From DASZHJ01 sp035280245 (lineage in GTDB: Bacteria; Pseudomonadota; Alphaproteobacteria; ATCC43930; CGMCC-115725): a stretch of 11,666 bases of DNA. This document shows positions 5,811 through 11,666 of this stretch, in pieces. The notes beneath the pieces are model-generated. The model was not told where the DNA came from. It saw only the letters and a program-made list of their open reading frames with translations, and searched no databases. The translations under genes and the position numbers were made by a program. How positions within the stretch are numbered: position 1 is the first letter of the stretch; each line of letters starts with the position of its first letter. The stretch spans positions 1 through 11,666 of the forward strand of contig DATEGF010000300.1 in NCBI GenBank assembly GCA_035280245.1, in the 5' to 3' direction.

Positions 5811-6617
5811 TCAGAAGTACGGGCTCGGCTCGACCTTCACGAGCATCGGCGCGCCGTACCACTTCTCCCAGCACTGATTGACGAAGTCCGACGAGTGCAT
5901 GCCCCAGAGGACGATGTTGAGCGCGTCGCGCAGGGGGTAATTGCCGCGCTGAACGCCGATCGAGTCATAGGAGACGTCGATCGTCTTCTTGAGCACGCGC
6001 CACTTCACGTCGGGATAGTTCTTGGTCTGCGCCATGAAGAAGTCGATGTTCTCGACGATCGCGTCGGCGCGGCCTTGGCCGACGAGGCGGACGGTGTCGG
6101 CGATGGTGTCGACCAGGCTCACCTTCGCCTGCGGCAGGTTCTCCTTGAGCCAATCGACGGTCCAGTTGCCGCGCATGTCGGCGAGCGTGAACTTCGCGTC
6201 GTTGAGCTGCTTCCAGTCCTCGACGGTCACCTTGTCCGTGGTCAGCACCGCCATCACCTCGGTGTGGAGCGGCACGGTGAACTCGATCAGCTTGGCGCGC
6301 TCGGCCGTGCGCGTGAGGGCACCCAGGGAGATGTCGATTTTGTCAGCGACCAGGAAGGGCACGCGCTGCGGCGTCTCGGTCGGCACCCACTCGACCTTGA
6401 TCTTCAGCGCCTCGGCGATCTTATTGCCGATATCGATGTCGAAGCCCTGCCAGTTACCGTCGGAGCCGCGCGAGCTCATCGGCGGGAAATTCGGATTGAT
6501 GCCGATCCGGATAGTGCCGGCCTTGATGATGTCGTCGAGCGATTTCGCCTGGACCGCAGTGCCGATCATGACCGCGGCCACCAAGGCGAGGATCGGCACC
6601 AGGAATCTCTTCAGCAT
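5811..6617 (-). CDS. Periplasmic substrate-binding protein of an amino-acid ABC transporter (SBP_bac_3)
   Basis: A 268-residue class-3 solute-binding protein. The start at 6617 has AGGGAGG 5 nt upstream and begins a clear Sec signal peptide: MLKR, a hydrophobic core to residue 19, then AVQA with predicted cleavage after Ala24. The mature domain opens with the family pattern (GTIRIGINPNFPPM at 34-47, then GFDIDIGNKIAEAL at 58-71). LTRTAERAKLIEFTVP (101-116) contains Arg107, which corresponds to the alpha-carboxylate-binding Arg of HisJ/GlnH. In the second lobe, the residue that is usually Asp and binds the alpha-amino group (DAxxxD pattern) appears to be Asn190 (DAIVEN, 185-190). The ligand is thus likely a carboxylate but perhaps one with a substituted or absent amine; this is inference. 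It is the first gene of the transporter operon, with an operator-like palindrome about 140 bp upstream. Confidence 0.93.
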   Translation of the reverse strand: MLKRFLVPILALVAAVMIGTAVQAKSLDDIIKAGTIRIGINPNFPPMSSRGSDGNWQGFDIDIGNKIAEALKIKVEWVPTETPQRVPFLVADKIDISLGALTRTAERAKLIEFTVPLHTEVMAVLTTDKVTVEDWKQLNDAKFTLADMRGNWTVDWLKENLPQAKVSLVDTIADTVRLVGQGRADAIVENIDFFMAQTKNYPDVKWRVLKKTIDVSYDSIGVQRGNYPLRDALNIVLWGMHSSDFVNQCWEKWYGAPMLVKVEPSPYF

Positions 6618-6755
6618 GTGAACCTCCCTGGGCGGCGGCATTTCGCGCGCCGTCCCGTTTCGGCCGGGTTGTCGTCAGTACCGGCTCGTAGCGCGTGGGG
6701 AACCCGGCCTCAGCCCCCGCGACGATGCTCACTCAAGCCTGGAAGCGCGTCAACA

Positions 6756-6772
6756 GTATACTCCATGTGTAC
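6756..6772. promoter_or_regulatory. Predicted GntR operator 2 upstream of the transporter operon
   Basis: GTATAC-TCCAT-GTGTAC: the same 6-5-6 layout as the palindrome at 2295-2311, with one change in a half-site and the shared extension GTATACTnnnTGTrTAC. It lies in the 184-bp gap between the regulator stop (6802) and the binding-protein start (6617). On the minus strand the half at 6755-6760 reads TATACT, a -10-like hexamer. A TTGACG (6753-6748) follows immediately, with a weak GAGCAT 17 nt further on. Either arrangement puts the palindrome at a promoter directed into the transporter genes. Confidence 0.65.
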
Positions 6773-6801
6773 AGAACTCCCTGACCGCAGCCTCGCCAGG
6801 C

Positions 6802-7590
6802 TCACTCGGTCTCCTCGAGCTGAGGCTTGCGCGGTGCCGCCTCGAGCGCGATGCCGGCGGTGGGGCGGTCGGACAAATTCCGCTTGAACGCGTCGATCAG
6901 CGCCTGCGCGTCGGAGCGACCCGCCTCCTCGGCGCCCTCGGCGTCGCCCGCGGCGATCGCCTTCACCATCTCCCGATGCGGCCTCAGCGTGGCGTCGGGC
7001 ACGTGGTCGCCGAGATTGTGCGCGTAGAGCCGGAGGATGCGCTGCCCCTGGTCAAGCAAGCCCCGCAGCCAGCCGGTGATGAAGGGATTGTCGCTCATCT
7101 CGGCGATGGCGCTGTGGAAGTCGTAGTTGAAGCGCACCATCGACCTCATGTCGTTGCGATGGAGCGCGTCCTCGTGCTGGTGCACGATCTGGCGCAGTTG
7201 CTCGATCCGCGCGGGCGTCGCGTTGACGGCGGCGAGCCGCGCGCTCACCCGATAGAGCAGCAGCATGGCGTCGAAGTAGGCGGGCAGCGCCCCCACGTCG
7301 AATTGCGCCACGATCGAGGTCCGGTTGCGGAGCGTCTGTACGAGCCCTTCCGCCGAAAGGCGGATCAGCGCCTCGCGCACCGGTGAGCGCGAGACATGGA
7401 ACTGCCGGCTGACCAAGGTCTCGTCGAGGAGGGTCCCGGGCTTTAGCTCCAGATCGAGGATGAGCGCCTTCAGGCTGTCGTAGACATAAGAGGCGCCGGT
7501 GCCGCGTGTGCGCTTCATGCGCGGCGTCGCGACGGCGCGAGACCGATTGGATGCGCCGGATGCCCCGCGACTGCGCGATTTACCGGCCAT
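6802..7590 (-). CDS. GntR-family transcriptional regulator, FCD (FadR/VanR) subfamily
   Basis: 262 residues. A basic, Ser/Arg-rich N-terminal tail of about 30 residues precedes a winged-helix domain (about 35-95). VYDSLKALILDLELKPGTLLDE and the recognition helix region VSRSPVREALIRLSAEGLV (66-84) are typical of GntR. The C-terminal FCD domain (about 103-230) has YDFHSAIAEMSDNP with His159, and PHREMVKAI with His205. At the other two positions of the usual Asp/His metal-site set the residues appear to be Asn155 and Asp227, a modified effector or metal pocket. The gene starts inside the end of the GcvPB-like gene (11-bp overlap), so it is probably co-transcribed with the P-protein operon. It is the obvious candidate to bind the paired palindromes at 2295 and 6756, sensing the imported compound or a catabolite. 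An internal ATG at residue 25 is a possible alternative start. Confidence 0.92.
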   Translation of the reverse strand: MAGKSRSRGASGASNRSRAVATPRMKRTRGTGASYVYDSLKALILDLELKPGTLLDETLVSRQFHVSRSPVREALIRLSAEGLVQTLRNRTSIVAQFDVGALPAYFDAMLLLYRVSARLAAVNATPARIEQLRQIVHQHEDALHRNDMRSMVRFNYDFHSAIAEMSDNPFITGWLRGLLDQGQRILRLYAHNLGDHVPDATLRPHREMVKAIAAGDAEGAEEAGRSDAQALIDAFKRNLSDRPTAGIALEAAPRKPQLEETE

Positions 7591-9145
7591 GCGCGCCCCC
7601 GCCGTGCTTGCGCCGATAGGCGCGCCAGGTCATGGCCCAGCTTTTGGGATCCTCGAGCGGCGCGCCCTTGATCTGATGGATCGGCTGGTGATGGGGCGCG
7701 CTCTTGACCAGATCGGGGTTCTCATAAGCCTCCTTGACGATCTGCTCGATGACCGCAATCCAGCGATCGAGATCCTCCTTGGAGTACATCTCCCCCGCTT
7801 CAGGCGTGAAGGGCTCCGGCATGACCCAGGGCTCGTGGGACATCCAGAAGGGGTCGATGCCGTAGTCCGCCATCCGGTTCGCGACATCGGCGGTGCCGAC
7901 GCCCGTCGCCGCTTTGAGCGGGCCCAGGCCCCAACGCGTCATCTCCATGCGCCACGCGTCGACGCCGGGATTCGACCGCTCGAGGCCTTTGATGCGCCCG
8001 AGCTTGGCATCCATGTAGTTGTTCGCGAGCACGGAGAGGTCGGAGGCCTCGTTGATGCCCTCCGCGCCCATGGCGCGCGCCCACGCATAGGCCTTCATGA
8101 CCTGGGGTACGTTGCCCCAGAACTCGCGGATCTTACCGACGCTCTTCGGGCGATCGCTGTCGAGGCGATAGGCGTCGCTCTTCTTCACCACGACCGGCGT
8201 CGGCAGGAAGGGTGCCAGCGCCGCCGTGCAGCCATAGGCGCCCACCGCCGGCCCGCCACCGCCCTTGGGCGCGCCGAAAGTCTTGTGCAGCATGAACATG
8301 CAGGCGTCGAAGCCGAGCTCGCACGCCCGGAGCTTCCCCATGACGCCATTGAAGTTGGCGTGGTCGTAGAAACAGAGCCCGCCCGCCTTGTGCACCACCC
8401 GGATCCATTCTTTGATGTCAGGGTTGTAGATCCCCATGTCGTCGGGGTTGTTGATGAGGAGTGCGGCGGTGCGTTTGGATACCGCTGCTTTGAGTGCCTC
8501 GAGCGACGGATAGCCATTCTTCTCGAGCTGGAGCGTCACGACCTTGAAGCCGGCGGCCGCCGCGGTCGCGGCATTGCAGGGGTGCGCCTGGATCGAGGTC
8601 ACGATCTCGTCGCGCTCGGCGAGCTGGCCCTTCGCCTGATGGTAGGCGCGCGTGAGGCAGCAATGGGTATAGGCGGCGTCGGCGCCGCCGCCTGGCTGGA
8701 AGACGAACTGATCCATGCCCGAGAGCGCGCGGAGGATGAGATCGAAGGAGTGGATGATCTCGAGGATGCCCTGCAACGTCTCCTCGGGCTGGTACGGATG
8801 CACTTCCGCAAGCTCGGGCCGCGCGGCGATCGCCTCGCTGACGCGCGCGTTGTATTTCATGGTGCAGGTGCCGAAGAGGCTGATCCCCATCATGCCCAGC
8901 GTCTCCTGCGCGAGATGCAGGTAGTGGCGCTGCACCTCGGGCTCCGAGAGCTCGGGAAGCGCGGGCGGCGACCGGCGCGCGAGGCCTCTGGGAATGAGGC
9001 CGGCCACCGTGCCGACGGACTTCTGCACTGTGGGCTCGGCGGTCGGGAAAGTCTGCCCGCGGCGGCCGGGATGGCCGAGCTCCATCACGACGGGCTCGCT
9101 CCAGCGCGCCGCGTGGAATTTCCGAAGATCGCGTCGCTCGCTCAT
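7580..9145 (-). CDS. gcvPB: Divergent glycine dehydrogenase (decarboxylating) subunit 2-like PLP enzyme (GcvPB-like)
   Basis: 521 residues, near the usual length of P-protein subunit 2. The start at 9145 is fixed by AAGGAGG 10 nt upstream and the ATGA overlap with the preceding gene. Family hallmarks are present: FGTCTMKYN (91-99), HPYQPEE (116-122), RPKSVGKIR near residue 330, and the PLP lysine 288 in LHKTFGAPKGGGGP (286-299). Several near-invariant motifs differ from canonical P-protein: SAHGTNPASA is QAHPCNAATA (186-195), DGANLN is DHANFN (261-266), TPHGGGGPG is APKGGGGPA, and QPAAGAHGE is QPGGGADAA (150-158). The C-terminal third is also rearranged and Trp-rich. Canonical P-protein decarboxylates glycine and loads the aminomethyl group on lipoyl H-protein, but no gcvH or gcvT is present. 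PLP chemistry on an amino acid is well supported. Glycine as substrate is uncertain. Confidence 0.88.
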   Translation of the reverse strand: MSERRDLRKFHAARWSEPVVMELGHPGRRGQTFPTAEPTVQKSVGTVAGLIPRGLARRSPPALPELSEPEVQRHYLHLAQETLGMMGISLFGTCTMKYNARVSEAIAARPELAEVHPYQPEETLQGILEIIHSFDLILRALSGMDQFVFQPGGGADAAYTHCCLTRAYHQAKGQLAERDEIVTSIQAHPCNAATAAAAGFKVVTLQLEKNGYPSLEALKAAVSKRTAALLINNPDDMGIYNPDIKEWIRVVHKAGGLCFYDHANFNGVMGKLRACELGFDACMFMLHKTFGAPKGGGGPAVGAYGCTAALAPFLPTPVVVKKSDAYRLDSDRPKSVGKIREFWGNVPQVMKAYAWARAMGAEGINEASDLSVLANNYMDAKLGRIKGLERSNPGVDAWRMEMTRWGLGPLKAATGVGTADVANRMADYGIDPFWMSHEPWVMPEPFTPEAGEMYSKEDLDRWIAVIEQIVKEAYENPDLVKSAPHHQPIHQIKGAPLEDPKSWAMTWRAYRRKHGGGAHGR

Positions 9146-10554
9146 GCCCCGACGACCTCCTTGAGCCCCGTGGCGAGGCGATCGATGTCGGTTTTGCTGT
9201 GCACCTCGGTCACGCAATAGAGCGCGCTCTGGCCGAAGTTCGGGAACTCACGCGAGAGATCCTTGCCGCCGAAGATGCCACGCCGGCGCAGCGCGCGATT
9301 GACCTGCGCGACGGTCTTGCCGGTGCGATCGAAGTTCACCACGAACTCCTTGAAGAAGCCCTGCGGGAACAGGACGCGGACGCCTTTGATGTGGCCGATC
9401 GCGCGCGCGGCGTAATGCGCCTGCTGCAAGATCAGCTCGCCGAGCTCGCGGAATCCCGCGGGCCCCAGGAGCGACATGTAGACCGCATTCGCGATCGCCC
9501 AGAGATAGACCGAGTTTCCGGTCCAGTCGCGGCCCTGCTCGCGCATGCCGTATGACGTCTGGTGCGAGCAGGAGAGCGAGAAGCCGTACTCGCTGGCCTG
9601 CGTCGTTCCCGTGATGCTGACAAGGAAGCCGTTGTACTGGCGGACGTAGCGCTCCTCGTCACGGGAGGCGATGAAGCCACCGACGCCACCGCCGCAATTC
9701 ATGTGGACACCGAGCGGCTGCGTCGGCCCAACGACGAGATCGGCGCCGTAGTCCGCGGGCGGCCGGACCACGCCGAGGCAGAGCGGGTCCACGCCGACGA
9801 TCGTCTCCGCGCCCGCGGACCGCGCGATCTCGGCGATCTCTCCGCCGCGTGGCTCGAAGGAGCCGAGATAGCCGGGCGACTCGATATAGACCGCGGCCGT
9901 CCGCGGCGAGATCTTCGCCTTCAAATCCGCGATGTCGAGCCCGCCGGTCTTCTTGTCGTGTGCGACGCTCACGATCTCGATGTGGTTCGGCATCTCCGGC
10001 GGTTCGGCATAATTCCGGATCACCGAGAGCCGCTCGGGATCGATCAAGGCGGGAACCAGGACTTGCCGGCGTCCGGTCAGCCGCGTGGCCATGCGGATCG
10101 CGTGACCCGCCGCGCAGCCCCAGCTGTAGACCGGCAGCTGGACCACCTCCATGTCGAGGAGCTCGCCCAGCTGACTCGCGAACTCGAACCAGGCCTGATT
10201 GCGGCCGTGGTCTGACTGCGGCGAGCCCCACACCGGCGTCAGGAACTCCGTGCGTCCGACGATCTCGTCCACGACCGCCGGCACGTGGTGCTGCCAGCAG
10301 CCGGCGCCGAGAAAATTCAGATTCGTCTCGCAGGTCTCGTTGGGCGACAGAAGCTCCACCAGGTGGCGCTTGAGCTCGGCCTCGGACTTGAGCTGTCGCG
10401 GCAGCTTGAGCGGCGCCTTCAGCCGATGCGCCGCCGGGATCTGCTCGAAGAGCTCTTCGATGCTCGCCGCGCCGATCTCGCTCAGCATCGCCTGCTTGAT
10501 GTCGGCGAGCGAGTTGGCCATCCACGGATGGGCCGATGACGGATTGGATGCCAC
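9142..10554 (-). CDS. gcvPA: Divergent glycine dehydrogenase (decarboxylating) subunit 1-like protein (GcvPA-like)
   Basis: 470 residues from a GTG at 10554 preceded by GGGGAG (10569-10564). An in-frame ATG at 10593 lacks a ribosome site, and an internal ATG at 10521 falls within HPWMANS, which aligns with the HPYxPNT opening of GcvPA, so the start should be upstream of it. Conserved parts include the ASIEELFEQIP helix, FLGAGCWQHHVP (81-92), EFLT (103-106) and DPLCLGVVRPPADYGAD (256-272). The family's AYTPYQPE is replaced by PVWGSPQS (107-114), ASMYDGATA by LPVYSWGCAA, GDGQSLG by GPTQPLG (276-282), and the RAKATSN region by an unrelated EQGRDWTGN. GcvPA has the PLP-transferase fold without the PLP lysine and pairs with GcvPB to build the active site. 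Its stop overlaps the gcvPB-like start (ATGA). The altered residues cluster in the motifs that face the glycine/PLP site, so changed specificity is likely. Confidence 0.87.
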   Translation of the reverse strand: MASNPSSAHPWMANSLADIKQAMLSEIGAASIEELFEQIPAAHRLKAPLKLPRQLKSEAELKRHLVELLSPNETCETNLNFLGAGCWQHHVPAVVDEIVGRTEFLTPVWGSPQSDHGRNQAWFEFASQLGELLDMEVVQLPVYSWGCAAGHAIRMATRLTGRRQVLVPALIDPERLSVIRNYAEPPEMPNHIEIVSVAHDKKTGGLDIADLKAKISPRTAAVYIESPGYLGSFEPRGGEIAEIARSAGAETIVGVDPLCLGVVRPPADYGADLVVGPTQPLGVHMNCGGGVGGFIASRDEERYVRQYNGFLVSITGTTQASEYGFSLSCSHQTSYGMREQGRDWTGNSVYLWAIANAVYMSLLGPAGFRELGELILQQAHYAARAIGHIKGVRVLFPQGFFKEFVVNFDRTGKTVAQVNRALRRRGIFGGKDLSREFPNFGQSALYCVTEVHSKTDIDRLATGLKEVVGA

Positions 10555-10639
10555 GGATACGGGCTCCCCGTGCAGCTTGTATGCGCCGTGCATTCTTGCA
10601 TCGGCGGCGCGGGGTTTTCAATCGTGAAGCCGGCGCCCT

Positions 10640-11666
10640 CTACGTGACGACCCGCATCAGTGTGGAGCGGCCGGGCGCGATGCGAACGCGGATGTATCCT
10701 TTAAGCGTCGCATCGAGGGCGGGATCGCCGGTATCCACCCGCAGGAGGTTCTCGCCGAGGCTCGCGATCTTGCGCTGGGTCGCGAGCAGAACGATGTTGT
10801 CGCGTCCGATCGCGCGAATGACCGGCGCTGAGATCTGCTGGTTCCCGCGGCCGAAGATGAAGCCCTGGCCGCCGACGACGCCGAGGATGAGGCTGGCCGG
10901 CTGGTGTACGACCAGCTGCTCGAGCGCGCGGCTGTCGAGATCGCAGCCGACGAGCACCCGATCCAGCACGGCATCGACGCCGAGCAGTGTTCCCTCGAGC
11001 CCGAGATGATGGAGCACCCGCGCCGTGGTGGTGCCGGGTCCGAGGATGTAGAGCCGGCCCGGCGCCATCTCCTCCGCGATCTCGCGGCCAAGCGCGTCGA
11101 TGACCGACTCCTCGGAGGCCTCGCTGGATTTGGGGCTTTGCACCAGGCGGCGCTCGAAGGGGATGCGCGCATAGCCGAAGAGCCGGGCGGAGATGCGGCC
11201 CGCGCGCATCGCGGCCTCGTCGATATCCATCACCTCGGCGGCGCGGAACGAGATCTTCTCCGCGGGGCCGCGAGCCATGAGCGCGACCAGCTCGCCCGCG
11301 GCCTCCGGACTCACGGCGAACACCGCGGACTGCATCTTGACGCCCGCCGGCAGGCCGAGGACGGGAACGCGATCACCCACGACATCGAGGATGTCGCGGG
11401 CGGTGCCGTCGCCGCCGGCAAAGAGGATCAGCGCCACATTGCGGTGCATGAGCTCCGCCGCCGCATCCCGTGTATCGGCCGCAGTGGTGGCGGCCGGAGG
11501 CGAGATATCAAGCGGCGACACCGCGAGACCCGCTCGTCGCGCGACATCCGCGCCCATGAGGCCGGTGGGCGTGTGCATCTTGATGTCGGGCCTGGCCCTC
11601 AGCGCGAGCCGCTCGAGCGCGCGCCGGGCGCGATCGGGTGCTTGGGGTATCGCACCGGCCGCTCGC
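10640..11666 (-). CDS. ATP-NAD kinase-like protein, AcoX type, 5' end outside the window
   Basis: 341 residues are visible; the frame is open to the right edge, and the sequence before the first Met (11578) already matches the family (ALERLALRARPDIKMHTPTG, then MGADVARRAGL), so that Met is not the start. The diacylglycerol/NAD kinase-type nucleotide motif GGDGTARDI lies at about residues 84-92 of the visible part. It is followed by PVLGLPAGVKMQSAVFA, the AcoX-type loop, and a C-terminal NAD_kinase_C domain with ILGPGTTTARVL, LLGVDAVL and GGQGFIFGRGNQQISAPVI. AcoX proteins occur beside acetoin dehydrogenase and other catabolic operons; their reaction is not well established and NAD phosphorylation is only presumed. 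The stop lies 85 bp upstream of the GTG of the GcvPA-like gene, same strand, so it is probably the first visible gene of that operon. Confidence 0.88.
   Translation of the reverse strand, partial: RAAGAIPQAPDRARRALERLALRARPDIKMHTPTGLMGADVARRAGLAVSPLDISPPAATTAADTRDAAAELMHRNVALILFAGGDGTARDILDVVGDRVPVLGLPAGVKMQSAVFAVSPEAAGELVALMARGPAEKISFRAAEVMDIDEAAMRAGRISARLFGYARIPFERRLVQSPKSSEASEESVIDALGREIAEEMAPGRLYILGPGTTTARVLHHLGLEGTLLGVDAVLDRVLVGCDLDSRALEQLVVHQPASLILGVVGGQGFIFGRGNQQISAPVIRAIGRDNIVLLATQRKIASLGENLLRVDTGDPALDATLKGYIRVRIAPGRSTLMRVVT

Noticed and set aside
5895..6887. Plus-strand open frame antisense to the binding-protein gene
   Set aside because: No motif, shadow composition, and it would run through the operator and promoter region of the transporter operon.
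7499..9220. A long plus-strand open frame of 573 codons antisense to the GcvPB-like gene
   Set aside because: Its translation is low-complexity, rich in His/Arg/Gly/Asp, and has no recognisable motif; it is the usual mirror frame of a GC-rich gene.
7580..10593. Decayed or frameshifted gcvP (split by mutation into two parts)
   Set aside because: The two-subunit P-protein is a normal form in many bacteria; the junction is a clean ATGA with its own strong ribosome site, and both parts have full domain length.
10555..10639. Possible operator upstream of the GcvPA-like gene (GTATG/GTGCAT near 10579-10593)
   Set aside because: Spacing and sequence do not match the two good sites, and the stretch may be coding if the ATG at 10593 is used.

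Overview
This window comes from a high-GC bacterium (about two-thirds G+C by eye). It is densely coded, with strong GC3 bias and a Rhizobiales/Rhodospirillales- or Rokubacteria-like palindromic intergenic repeat. Taxonomy cannot be settled from the sequence; an alphaproteobacterium or a Rokubacteria-type metagenome lineage are the best guesses. There are no RNA genes, CRISPR arrays, insertion sequences or integrases, and no gap above 300 bp without a gene.

Layout. The left edge (1-359, minus) holds the start of a [2Fe-2S] protein of the HcnA/opine-oxidase gamma type that runs out of the window. An SDR oxidoreductase is divergent from it (434-1201, plus). Next come a DHDPS/N-acetylneuraminate lyase superfamily enzyme (1268-2236, minus) and, divergent from that, an FAD amine/amino-acid dehydrogenase subunit (2330-3481, plus). 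A palindromic repeat (3571-3643) separates these from a leftward polar amino-acid ABC transporter: binding protein (5811-6617), two permeases (5075-5752, 4358-5071) and ATPase (3670-4407). Upstream on the same strand lies a second leftward operon: AcoX-type ATP-NAD kinase (cut by the right edge, 10640-11666), a divergent GcvPA-like protein (9142-10554), a divergent GcvPB-like protein (7580-9145, overlapping the previous gene by ATGA) and a GntR/FCD regulator (6802-7590, overlapping gcvPB).

How it may work together. The locus reads as an import-and-catabolism island for one nitrogenous small molecule. A periplasmic binding protein and ABC transporter bring it in, a multi-subunit flavin/Fe-S dehydrogenase oxidises it, and a Schiff-base lyase cleaves or deaminates the product. 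The PLP-dependent P-protein pair probably handles an amino acid in or near the pathway. The regulatory link is visible: the same rare motif, GTATACTnnnTGTrTAC, occurs exactly twice by eye, once in the divergent lyase/dehydrogenase promoter and once upstream of the binding-protein gene, next to the GntR gene. The substrate is not determined. D- or L-hydroxyproline-like, opine-like, sarcosine-like or D-amino-acid substrates fit the enzyme classes.

The most unusual element is the P-protein pair. It keeps the fold-level signatures and the PLP lysine of glycine decarboxylase but has changed many otherwise near-invariant motifs, has no gcvH or gcvT nearby, and sits with an AcoX-type kinase.
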